The translations under genes and the position numbers were made by a program. Of a stretch of DNA of 20,237 nucleotides, positions 8,001-17,537 are shown in pieces. This DNA comes from Spirogloea muscicola (Eukaryota > Streptophyta > Zygnematophyceae > Spirogloeales > Spirogloeaceae). Each line of letters opens with the position of its first letter. Positions within the stretch are counted from its first letter, which is position 1. The notes beneath the pieces were generated by a model that saw only the letters and a program-made list of their open reading frames with translations, searched no databases and had not been told where the DNA came from. The stretch lies in assembly GCA_009602725.1 (NCBI GenBank), contig WELB01000196.1, forward strand, positions 17,745 to 37,981, read 5' to 3'.

Positions 8001-9519
8001 GTCGACTGGGGCTACATGCAGGTATGCAATGTCGTTGTGAGGTACCATGAAAAAGTCGTCAACCTGCAGCTCCCAACATTGATCATCAATTTGTTAGAGC
8101 CTGCAACTGCAGATGTAGACAATAAGGTGAGATTGAACGAAAAGAGCATACTCTGAGCCCAGCCCATTTGCGGTCCACACTTTAGAGTTGCATGCGAGCA
8201 GCGGTGCCATCAAAGTCAATGAAGACTGTCATGGAGCTGCTAGATTACCCCCGGCCCTTTCTTTGGAGTGCCAGGCTGGAGCAGCAATCTCTCTACATCT
8301 CCCAAGCTTTCGCTTAAATCAAGAGTGACCTTCTGGTATCTGCATAATGGATGCTGGCCACTGCTCAGCTACAACAATTCCGTGCAAAACTGTTACAAGC
8401 AAGTCCTCCTGCACCTGCCATACGTCGTAAAAGCACTGGATACATCGCAGTGTTCATTGGCACCTCTTGATTTTGAGCCTAATGTGTACCTGGCTAGCTT
8501 CTTTGTCTTGGGGAAACCTGCTTGATCACTCTGCTTGACTGCAAGTGCAGTTTTCATCTTGTGCTGACATGCCGCGTCACATCACTGAAGTCAGGCAGTC
8601 GATGCAGAAGGATGTGTGGCTGCCAAGCTTGAGAGCTACGCCTGGGTTACCTTGTATGAGCACGCAGTGCATAAGAACGCTGCTTGTCTTACCAGAAATT
8701 CAGTCGCGTCATCTGCAAATTAAGCACCAAAAGAGCACCTCAACAAACTAGCCCCTTTCGGCATGCCACGGCTTAGGTGAACAAATCATCCAATGAAGGC
8801 TTTCATCTTGTCTCTAATTTGTCTTGCGCAAGATAGTGGAGAGTGCCAGTCTCACCATAAAGAATGCTGACTTTCCGACTGTAGATCAGCACAATGCCCC
8901 CTGCAATAAATGACCAAATGACCAATGTGATGAGCATCAAACTATGTCAAATAGCCAGTGAAGCTTACTATTAGTCATCTACCCATCCTTAGTAAGAAGT
9001 AGCAGTCACAGCCTCCTGAGTAAACATGCTCACCCATAAGAATTCCAGACAGTCGCAGTGCAAGGGGCACCTGTGGCCGAAGTATCTGCATGCTTGACGA
9101 TTGCAGAATCCATTTCCAAAGTGAGCAGATTTATCTGCACTTTGCTTTGCAATTGCTTGGCAGAATTGGTTGGCAGACTGCATGCTGCCAAAGCCCACCC
9201 CATGGCCAGTCGTATGCACTTTGCACTACAGTCCAAACATATCGGGAATACCAGCTGTCACTGATGTCAATCTGATCTGCTCTCCTACGGTTGATCTTGG
9301 CATGCAAAGTCGCAGCAATCCTGCAATATCGTGCCAAAAAGGCCAGCAGCCCACAAGCTTCAGATATGATTGCGGTCTGTGAAACAGTGTAATGCAATCA
9401 CTCCCAAGCAGTCCAGCATCAACAATATTGCACAGCTCTACATTCAGGTCTCATTAATCCTCCCACCAGATTTGGCCAAGGGGGCCCTTCTTTGACAGGA
9501 GCTGGTGTGAGTAGAACAT
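5049..9519 (-). CDS. REC8: REC8/SYN1-type alpha-kleisin, meiotic cohesin subunit (about 19 exons)
   Basis: Kleisins close the SMC1-SMC3 cohesin ring; REC8 is the meiotic form in the nucleus. Exons on the minus strand, 5' to 3': 9519-9467, 9320-9252, 9092-9034, 8900-8856, 8712-8693, 8563-8490, 8339-8249, 8063-7976, 7860-7800, 7660-7584 (perhaps to 7555), 7344-7237, 7130-6984, 6806-6582, 6391-6247, 6176-6068, 5941-5781, 5654-5579, 5512-5277, 5131-5049; about 651 residues. The Rad21/Rec8 N-domain is clear: MFYSHQLLSKKGPLGQIW, IAATLHAKINRR, ALRLSGILMGG, IYSRKVSILYDD, FPKTKKLAR. HQ..NVEDITL (around 165-175) and WLQDTTDI (around 295) match plant REC8. The C-terminal winged helix (about 546-651) has LLDVMDG, QAARLFYQ and EPYGDILL. 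All joins agree in phase except exon 10/11, which is unresolved. The N-domain fits REC8 better than mitotic RAD21. Confidence 0.9.
6350..6367 (-). other. Candidate separase cleavage site in REC8
   Basis: Exon 14 of REC8 encodes S-V-E-R-L-R at about residues 391-396, in a low-complexity linker. This fits the separase consensus [S/D]-x-E-x-x-R known from cohesin kleisins. The position, between the N-domain and the winged helix, is where cleavage sites usually lie. The match is short, so chance is possible. Confidence 0.45.
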
Positions 9520-9891
9520 CTTGCTGGTAACTTATACTGCTCGAGAACACCGCTGCAGATGCGCAGTACCAAAGATACTTGAATCTGGAGTCTAGGGGCA
9601 TGCTTGCGACACTGCAGAGCAACACGCATGGCGTAGTGAAGCAGGATTGGCAGCTTGCGGCAACGCGACTGCAAGCTTCAAGTCTAAAAATCGACTTGGC
9701 CGTCTCACATGTGGACCTGCGGCAACGAGCTTCTAGTCGGTCTGGCGAGGATGGCGCCGGGGCAGCGCGGAAGAGGCCGGCGGGCCTGGCCTGCAAGGGG
9801 GACCAGGCGTCGGGCTCGAGCGACTGGCGAGGCCGCCGCCGCTGCAATGCCCGTCAGTGTCAGGTCAGAGGCCTCCGCCGGGGCCTCCTCG

Positions 9892-9926
<35 letters not shown>

Positions 9927-10782
9927 GCCTGCGCTGATCAGCAGCCGCCTGCAGCAAGGGAATCCAGGGGCGCTCCCCGGTGCTGGTCCTGGTCTCTCCC
10001 GCCCTTGCCTCGGTAGCCGGGCCGGCCAATGGGATAACCCCGTTCACCGCCGACGTTTAGAGGGTTAAAGAAGAGTCAAACAAGGGCCGAACGGCATTTA
10101 ATATCACACAGAGTTGCAAGTCATTACAGTGCATGGAAGCCGCGGTATCAGCACTTGGAAACCGGAGAGAGCGGTGACCGCCTCCCCTGGTCTTAAACCG
10201 GGCTACGCCGGATGGACGTGTGCCAGCCGTCGATCTCAGGCTGCGACTGGAGCTCGTCGAACCGTCGATGGCGCCCGAGGCATCGCCGCATCGAGGCCGC
10301 ACACGTCGCCAACAGGCGGCCCTGGGCTGCGCGTGCGCCATCTGGCGACCGGTCGACCGTCCGATGAAGGAGGCTGGATCATTTTGGTCCGTTGGATCGG
10401 CCTCATCTTGCGCGCGGGGGGGCGCCCCAGCCGCCATGCTCATCTCCCCCGCCCTTGCCTCTCCTCCCTCCCTCCTCCTTCCCTCCTCTCCTCACCCCGG
10501 GCACCAGTCTCAAGCTGGACACCCCCCTCCTCCATTTGATGGATTAAATATCAGCCAGCATCTCCCGCGCGCACGGCGCCGGCGCCTGCGTCGGGCGGTC
10601 GCGGCGCCGCCATGGACGCCGCCAGCGCCGCCACACGGTCGTGGCCTTGAGCTGCCGCCGGCACCATCGCCTGCCTTCTGGCCTAGCGCCTAGCGCCCGC
10701 ACCTCCTCGTCCAGCTCGGGGCGCGCACGGCTCTGTGCAGCGGCGGGCTCGCGGACGCCCCGGTTCTCGCCAAGGCGCCGCC
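9520..10782. promoter_or_regulatory. Divergent intergenic region between REC8 and the TOC159-like gene
   Basis: The start codons of two divergent genes lie 1,263 bp apart, so both promoters and 5' UTRs must be here. Visible features are a (GCC)n run at 9893-9927, a pyrimidine-rich tract at about 10444-10497, and a TTAAATAT element at about 10544-10551, 235 bp before the TOC159 ATG. The last could be a TATA-like box but has little support. Open frames such as 9709-10068 on the plus strand are alanine/arginine-rich products of GC-rich DNA with no family motif. I see no supported gene. Confidence 0.45.
9893..9927. repeat. (GCC)n trinucleotide microsatellite
   Basis: About 11-12 uninterrupted GCC units lie in the REC8/TOC159 intergenic region, roughly 375 bp upstream of the REC8 start codon. 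Unit number is likely to vary between strains. Confidence 0.9.
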
Positions 10783-13700
10783 ATGAGCAACTTCTGGAGC
10801 TTCGGCGGCCTCCGCAGCAGCCCGTCGCTGGAGAAGTCCTCGCCGTCGGCCTCTGCGCCAGCGGTTGCCGTCGCTGCTGCGGCTGCTGCAGAGAGTGCGC
10901 AGGACGAGGAGGAGGTCCAGTCGCATGAGCAGCCACATGGCGATGGCGGCGACGTCACCGCCAGCGACACGCTGCCGCTCGGCACTCCAGTCGTGCACGC
11001 CCCCTCGCCAGCGGCTGGCGAGGAACATGACAGCGACAAGGACTATGACAGTGCGTCGGAGCGCATGGGCGCTGCCTCGTCAGTGTCCAGCTTTGGGGGT
11101 GGTAAGAACGGCGGCTTCCGTACGCCGACGTCCCCAGTGGGGTCCCTAGTTGGCGAATCCTATGGTTCACCTGCGCCAGGCATGGACGTCGGTGCGGAGG
11201 GCGCACTGCTGCGCCTCAACGAGATGTCCACGGGCAACCCCTCGCTGGACACTGCGTAAGACACGGCAGAGGCTAGCTAGTCCCAAAGCTTACATCCCCA
11301 TCTATCCAACGTTGTTGTGTGCGGAATGTTGTGTGGCGGCTGAGCTCAACTTGGCTGACCAGGCAGGTCCAGGCCCTGCATGTACTCTCTGACTTATGGC
11401 CTCCCTTTGTGGCCCGATGGCTGGCTCGTCAGCCGTTGCCATTGCAAGAGTCCTTTCGCTCAACTAGTGATAGAAGCTGCTGTAGCACTTGTGCTGCAGT
11501 ACGTCCGGGTCCCTCACACTACTGAATGCCCCCTGTGGCTGCTGCTAGTGTGCTGGAGGACGTCGACGAGGAGGGCTTCCGGAAGCGCGTCTCGGAGATT
11601 GTCGACAAGGCTAAGTTGCCGGCGGACAGCCCCAAGGTGGAGACACTGGTGGACTCACTGCTTCCCATCGTGCGGTCCCTCAGTATGCGCCAGGAGCTCT
11701 TTGCAGACGAGCAGGCCAACGGCGACGGCGGTGCCGCAGCAAGCGGCGGAGATGGTCCCTCCCCTGCCATGCCTAGTGCCAAGGTCACGGAGGATGACGA
11801 CGCAGATTTCGACCTGCCTGTTGGAGGACAGGATGAGGAGGAAGACAGGGAGGGTGGTGAAGAGGAGGAGGGCGAGGAGGAGGAGGAGGAGGAGGGGGAG
11901 GGGGAGGAGGAGGACGAGGAGGAGGAGGAGGTGGAGGGAGGAGGAGACGAAAGTGAGCAGCAACGCCAGGGTGACGAGAACGTATCGGTGCAGGGCATGT
12001 CCGTGCGGAGCGACGAGCCCAGTGAGACGAAGCCGCTTATTGCTCCGCAGCAGGCTGAAGGGGAGGCCGAGCACAAAGAGGGCGAGGTCGGGAAGGGCGG
12101 GGAGGAGGAGGGCGAGGAGGAGGGTGCAGGAGAGGAAGGAGCAGAGCAACAGCCGGAGGAGGCGGAGCCCCTACATGCTGCAGGGATGAGGGTGCAGAGT
12201 GAAGCTGACCATGGTGGAGCAGCTGCCAAGCAGCAGGGTGAGGAGGAGGAGGGTAAGTTGGAGGAGGGAAGGGATGAAGAGGAAGGCGAGGATGAGGGGG
12301 TTGAGGAGGAGGGAGAGGAAGACGAGGAGAGGGATGAGGTAGGCGAGGAGGAACGGGAGGAGATGAGGGATGGAGCTCACTATGGCGAGGGCGAGGGCGA
12401 GGGCGAGGGCGAGGGCGAGGGCGAGGGCGAGGGCGAGGGCGAGGAGGGCGAGGGCGACGAGTGGGAGGACGAGGACGACGAGGACTTCGAGGAGGCGCTG
12501 GCTCGGAACCCCATGCTCCAGGCGGCCTTCCGGCAGGCGAGCGCCGCGAGGGATGCTGCCGATGGAGACGCCGGCCGCAGTGCCGGAGGTGGGGAGCAGC
12601 GTGGCGGCGGCCCAGTCGGCCTGGGGGCGTCAGGGGGCGGACTCCCTCCCCCCCCCTCGTCAGGCTCCGGTGGGGCCAGTGGTCGGAGCCTCACAAACGG
12701 CGGCTCCGGAAGGCCCAGCCTTGAGCCTGTCGCTTCCGGCAGGCAGCGGGGCAGCGGCGGTGGTGACATGACCGTGCGCGAGGGTGACCGCCCAGTCACG
12801 GCGGCGGCGTCGGACGGTGAAGGCGGCGAGGTGGTGGCCAATGGCGAGGAGCCAGACGAGACGCGGGAGAAGCTGCAGAAGATCCGCATCAAGCTCCTCC
12901 GGTTGGCGCACCGGCTCGGCCAGTCAGCGCACAATGTCGTCGTGGCGCAGGTGCTGTACCGCCTGGGGCTCGCCGAGCAGCTGCGTGCCAACCGCGGAGC
13001 GGCGCGGGGGTCGGCATTCAGCTTCGATGCCGCCTCAGCGGCCGCTGAGGAGCAGGAGGCTGCCGGCGGGGGCACCGACGAGGACCTCGACTTCGTGTGC
13101 ACAATCATGTTACTCGGCAAGACGGGCGTCGGCAAGAGTGCGACCGTCAACTCCATCTTTGACCACCCGATGACCAAGACGGATGCGTTTGCAACCGCCA
13201 CCGGGCGCGTGCGTGAGATCGTTGGCACCGTACATGGCATTCGCGTACGCGTCATTGACACGCCTGGCCTCCAGCCGTCCGCGTCTGATCAGGTCGGTGC
13301 TTAATCATTCCATGTTCGCCTCTATCAGAGAGTCTTACTCAGATTCAGAGCCAAATGGTGTCCAACATGTCCCATCGCTTTAGCCTGCAGCAGCATAGCC
13401 TGACTGCGCAATTGTGAATTTGCCACCAGAAAGGCTCCGCAGAATGCCAAGCTATTTGCTTGGGGCACTTATGTGTTCTATTTGGTGACAAAGACATTAA
13501 CTTGCTTCAGCACGCAACTGCGTGAGAACCCTTGGCTGACCCCCTGCCACCTTCTCCTCTTCTCCTGCGTTGTGCCTGCCGTGCAGCGCAAGAATGAGCA
13601 AATTATGGCATCAGTGAAGAAGTTTGTGAAGAAGCGGACGCCCGATATCGTTCTCTACTTTGACCGCCTGGACTTGCAGAGCCGTGACTATGGCGACCTG

Positions 13701-16700
13701 CCTCTTATGCGTATAATCACTGACACCTTCGGCACTGCGGTGTGGTTCAATGCCATTGTTGTCCTCACGCATGCGTCCTCGGCGCCGCCGGATGGAAGCA
13801 ACGGTCAGCCGATGAGGTCTGTTAGTATGCTCACCACAAACTCGTGGTTCTTTGCAAACGTATTCCATGATTGACTTAGTCATCCGACGACATGATGGTC
13901 ATTTTCATACATAGACCACTCTTCGGCTGTCCCATGCACCTCTGGGCTTGTCCATTGGTGAGGTCTGCACCGATATTGGTCGTGATCTCTGAGAGCGAGC
14001 TTGCATTGTGACTGTGATTATGCAGCTATGAGATGTACGTGGCGCAGCGCTCGCACGTTGTGCAGCAAACCATCCGGCAGGCGGCAGGCGACATGCGCCT
14101 CATGAATCCAGTGTCTCTTGTTGAGAACCACCCCAATTGCCGCACGAACCGCGCTGGCCAGCGCGTCCTGCCCAATGGCCAGGTGAGGACGCTGGCTGAG
14201 GATTGACACGCACTCTTTGACAGCTCTCTTGTTGACCAATGTGATGTAGACATATATTGCGGCGAGCAAGTGTCCCACCAGTTTCTTGTTCCATCGTTCA
14301 ATTACTAGTCACAGTAAGTAGCTACTTATGAAACGACTGCAGTCGTTGTGAAGTAAACTTTGCCATCCCTCACTTGCAGATCTGGAAGCCACAGCTGCTG
14401 CTGCTGTGCTTCGCCTCCAAGATCCTGGCGGAGGCGAATGCGTTGCTGAAGCTGCAGGACAGCACGCCGGCACGGCCGTTTGGGACGCGGCCGCGTGTGC
14501 CCTCCCTTCCCTACCTCCTCTCCACCCTACTCCAATCGCGGCAGCCGCTGAAGCTGCCCGAGGAGCAGCTCGGCGAAGAGGATGAGGAGGAGGACGATGA
14601 CGACCTGGACGACGATGACGATGATGACGAGGTAAGGAGGGTGAAAACATTGTGGGTTGTTGTCATTTATATCAAGCTAAGCTGAAAAGTAGGCTGCTGC
14701 CAGTGTGCTCAAAGCTTTCTGGCATCTTATGCTGCGCACTTCTGTTGACAGGTGGACTACGACTCGCTGCCACCGTTCCGGCGGATGACCAAGGATGAGC
14801 TGGCAGAGCTGACTGAGGGGCAGCGGCGGGAGTACTATGAGGAGCTTGCCGAGCGCGAGCGCCTCTATCAGAAGAAGCAGTGGAAAGAGGAGCTCCTTCG
14901 TCGCCGTGAGATGAAGGTCCGCTGTGGCTGGGCCTACGGGCCATATCGGCCATGCCATGCTCCCATCTATGCAACCCGCAACTACATAATGGTACACTCA
15001 CTGGTTTAGTTGATGTGTGCGTTGCTGCAGAAGAGAGCTGGCCAACCGGATGCGGAGCCGATTATGGAGGAGTTGGAGCCTGAGGACGATGGGCCGCGCT
15101 CGTCGTCCGTGCCCGTGCCCATGCCAGACATGGCTTTGCCGCCGTCGTTTGACAGTGACAATCCCACCCACCGATACCGTTACCTGGAAACCGCCAACCA
15201 GGTAAGGAGGCTGCCAGTCTTGAGAAGCCAGGTTTGACAAGAGATATGCTTTTGGAGGACGCAGATATGTCACCTCACACTGCTGGTATGGACTGTGTCG
15301 GCGAACTTGGGTGCTCTGTCTGCTGGTGTCCAGTTGACCTGAGGATAGCACAAAGACTTTAGAGGACACTTGCCATTAGTCAACCTGCAAGTTGGGCTTG
15401 TGAAAGCCATAAACCTGAAGTGAGCCGGCACAAATCTTGAAGGATCAAGCTTTCATTGTTGAAGTCTGATCCACAACTCCTCAAATTTAGTACTCCTAAT
15501 CCAGTTACGTGTCCAAGCACCTGGCCAGCTGGCTACAAATCTACTGCTTTAGCGGGGGCCTCTGAGTATACCAACTGCGATGTGAGGAAGATGCACCTCG
15601 TTGTTCTGCAGTGGCTCGTGCGGCCGCTCCTGGAAGCGCATGGGTGGGACCACGATGCTGGCTACGATGGGTTCAGCCTCGAGAAGCAGATGGTGGTACG
15701 GGAGCGCATCCCCACGGCCATTTCCGGGCAAATCACCAAGGACAAGAAGGAGGCCAATATCAACCTGGAGGCGGCGGCGACAATCAAGCACGGCAAGGAC
15801 AGCTCGCGTGTCACCACCTCGGGCCTTGACATTCAGACTGTTGGCAAAGACCTTGCATATACGATGCGCTCCGAGACTCGGTTCTCCAACTTCAAGAAGA
15901 ACAAGACAACTGCTGGCCTCGCCCTCACGTACCTTGGCGGCACAGTTGCGGCTGGTCTCAAGGTTTTTACCACGTGCCATGAAATTGAGCTGCATAACCT
16001 GCACAGAGGAACACTTTGGTGCAGCGCCACTTATTTGCAATCAGTCCTTGCACCTTTCTGGACTTTATGCTATGCTTTTGTACGGTGCTTCTCGACGCCC
16101 TGACCTCCAAGTTTCTGCTTAGCAGTAGCCAGGCTGCTTCGAGACTTGCAGGCCTTTACACTTTTGGTATTTGAGCCAGGTGGAGGACAAGCTGTTGGTG
16201 GGCAAGCAGCTGAAATTGGTTGTAAGTGGCGGCGCCATAACCGGCAAGGGCGACATGGCATATGGCGCATCTGCTGAGGCAACAATACGTCGCAAGTAGG
16301 CATTCAGAACCTCTCCTGTTCTTGAGCAAGCTTCTGATATATTTTTCTGATCAGCACCTCAATCTGACCAGGCTTTCTGCACTTAGAGCATTCATATTTA
16401 TGACTACAACACGGCCTTCTTGATTGCTGACACCCCAGGTACTGTTTATGTGTTTGCAGAGGCTACCCAATTGACAAGACGGTCACAGTGCTTGGACTGT
16501 CGATTATGGATTGGCAGGGGGACCTAGCAATAGGAGGCAATTTCCAGTCGCAGTTCCAGGTGGGCAAGACGACGATGGTGGCACGCGCAAACCTGAACAA
16601 TCGTGGTGCTGGCCAGATCAATTTGCGCGCATCGTCTAACGAGCAGCTGCAGATGGCCATCATTGGCCTCGTGCCCATGATCCGCTTCCTCCTGCAGGGC

Positions 16701-16745
16701 CGGCCGTTCAGCTCCCCTGAGGCTGAGTCAGAGCCGCTGCAATAG
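10783..16745 (+). CDS. TOC159: TOC159-family chloroplast outer-envelope preprotein receptor GTPase (10 exons)
   Basis: This GTPase receptor of the TOC complex binds transit peptides of nucleus-encoded preproteins at the chloroplast surface. Exons: 10783-11255, 11549-13292, 13587-13816, 14026-14182, 14380-14631, 14752-14916, 15031-15201, 15612-15962, 16180-16295, 16460-16745. All phases agree, giving 1,314 residues. The ATG at 10783 has a GCCGCC context. Residues 1 to about 670 form a low-complexity, Glu/Asp-rich A domain with a (Gly-Glu)10 run. The G domain has P-loop GKTGVGKS (681-688), DTPG (728-731), PDIVLYFDRLD, VVLTHASSAPPDG and NPVSLVENH. The M domain has LPPFRRMTKDEL, KKQWKEEL, PSFDSDNPTHRYRYLE, HGWDHDAGYDG and a C-terminal beta-rich part ending in SEPLQ. 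An extra acidic run closes exon 5. TOC132/120 are close paralogues; the A-domain length does not decide between them. The gene looks intact. Confidence 0.95.
12384..12443 (+). repeat. In-frame (GGCGAG)10 hexanucleotide repeat encoding Gly-Glu
   Basis: Ten perfect GGCGAG units lie inside exon 2 of the TOC159-like gene and encode a Gly-Glu dipeptide run in the acidic A domain, followed by an imperfect EGEG stretch. Gain or loss of units would keep the frame. A long Ser-Pro open frame on the opposite strand is the complement of this repeat, not a gene. Confidence 0.95.
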
Positions 16746-17537
16746 ATCGCTGACATAGAGTAGAAGAGTTAAATTGCAAGGTCTGGTGATGAACTTAGAG
16801 CTTGGTTTGCACTCTGTGACCGCCCTTTCATAGCCAGCCCTTGATTGTTAGACTGGTCACACGCGTTTCTCTAGGGCCACCTATCTGCACACGCTGGTCA
16901 ACTAGAACGAGGTGGACTAAGCATGCGACACCACAATGCTTCTCAAGTGTGACCCTTTGTGACCCACCCATTTTTGGTCAACGATCTGCCTAGTCATGAG
17001 CCGGATCTGGTCAAGAGCAGTCGCTGGGCGCCAATTGAGAATCTTGGCAGTTGTTGCCCTTACTTTTATCGCCCCCTGACGTGACGAAGCAAATGAGGAA
17101 AAGCCGTGCAGGCTGCCGCGATGAGGTCAAGGTGGAAATTGCTAGTCCCACTTGTGGGCCTGTGCTTGACCAGTGCACTGAAATGGTGGCTCAGTTGGAT
17201 TCGATTCAGCGTGGTACCTTTCAATGCATGTATGAAGGTCAAGCATCATACGATTAAGGTTTGGATAATAAGCTGTGGCCTAAATAACGTCACCCCAGGT
17301 CCTGGAATTCGTGGCAGTGTCATTGATCACATTTCGTCACTCAGCTGCTTCAACCTCAGCCGCTTTTGCAGGCCTTCAAAGATATATAGCAATCAATGTC
17401 ATGAAGGCCATCGCTTGAGCTCACACCGAGGTCGCAAAAGCGATGTGCAGAATCATGTTGACAACAGATGGGCAAAGGTGGTGGACCGCCTGCTCTTTAG
17501 GAAGCAAATACTTAAGCCGCCCTTAATGAGGGGCGTA
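16746..17537. other. Convergent intergenic region between TOC159 and the sugar transporter
   Basis: The stop codons of two convergent genes lie 792 bp apart, so both 3' UTRs and poly(A) sites should be here. I did not find a TGTAA motif, the common poly(A) signal of chlorophyte algae, close downstream of either stop. A plus-strand open frame at 17106-17594 overlaps the end of the transporter gene antisense and has no family motif. I see no other gene. Confidence 0.45.

Noticed and set aside
5049-9519. Calling the kleisin gene mitotic RAD21/SCC1
   Set aside because: The N-domain (AATLHAKINRR, LSGILMGG, YDD followed by FPKTKKLAR) and the HQ..EDITL and WLQDTTDI segments follow the plant REC8 pattern. 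RAD21 was kept only as the less likely alternative.
9709-10068. 119-residue plus-strand ORF with a poly-alanine run
   Set aside because: It is generated by the (GCC)n repeat. It has no family motif and no splice link to a neighbour, and composition alone explains it.
11380-12189. 269-residue plus-strand Arg-rich ORF
   Set aside because: It is a frame-shifted shadow of the Glu-rich A domain (GAG runs read as AGG/GGA) with no motif of its own.
12380-13261. 293-residue minus-strand ORF rich in Ser-Pro
   Set aside because: It is the exact antisense of the Gly-Glu repeat and G-domain start of the TOC159-like gene, whose plus-strand motifs and splice phases are unambiguous.
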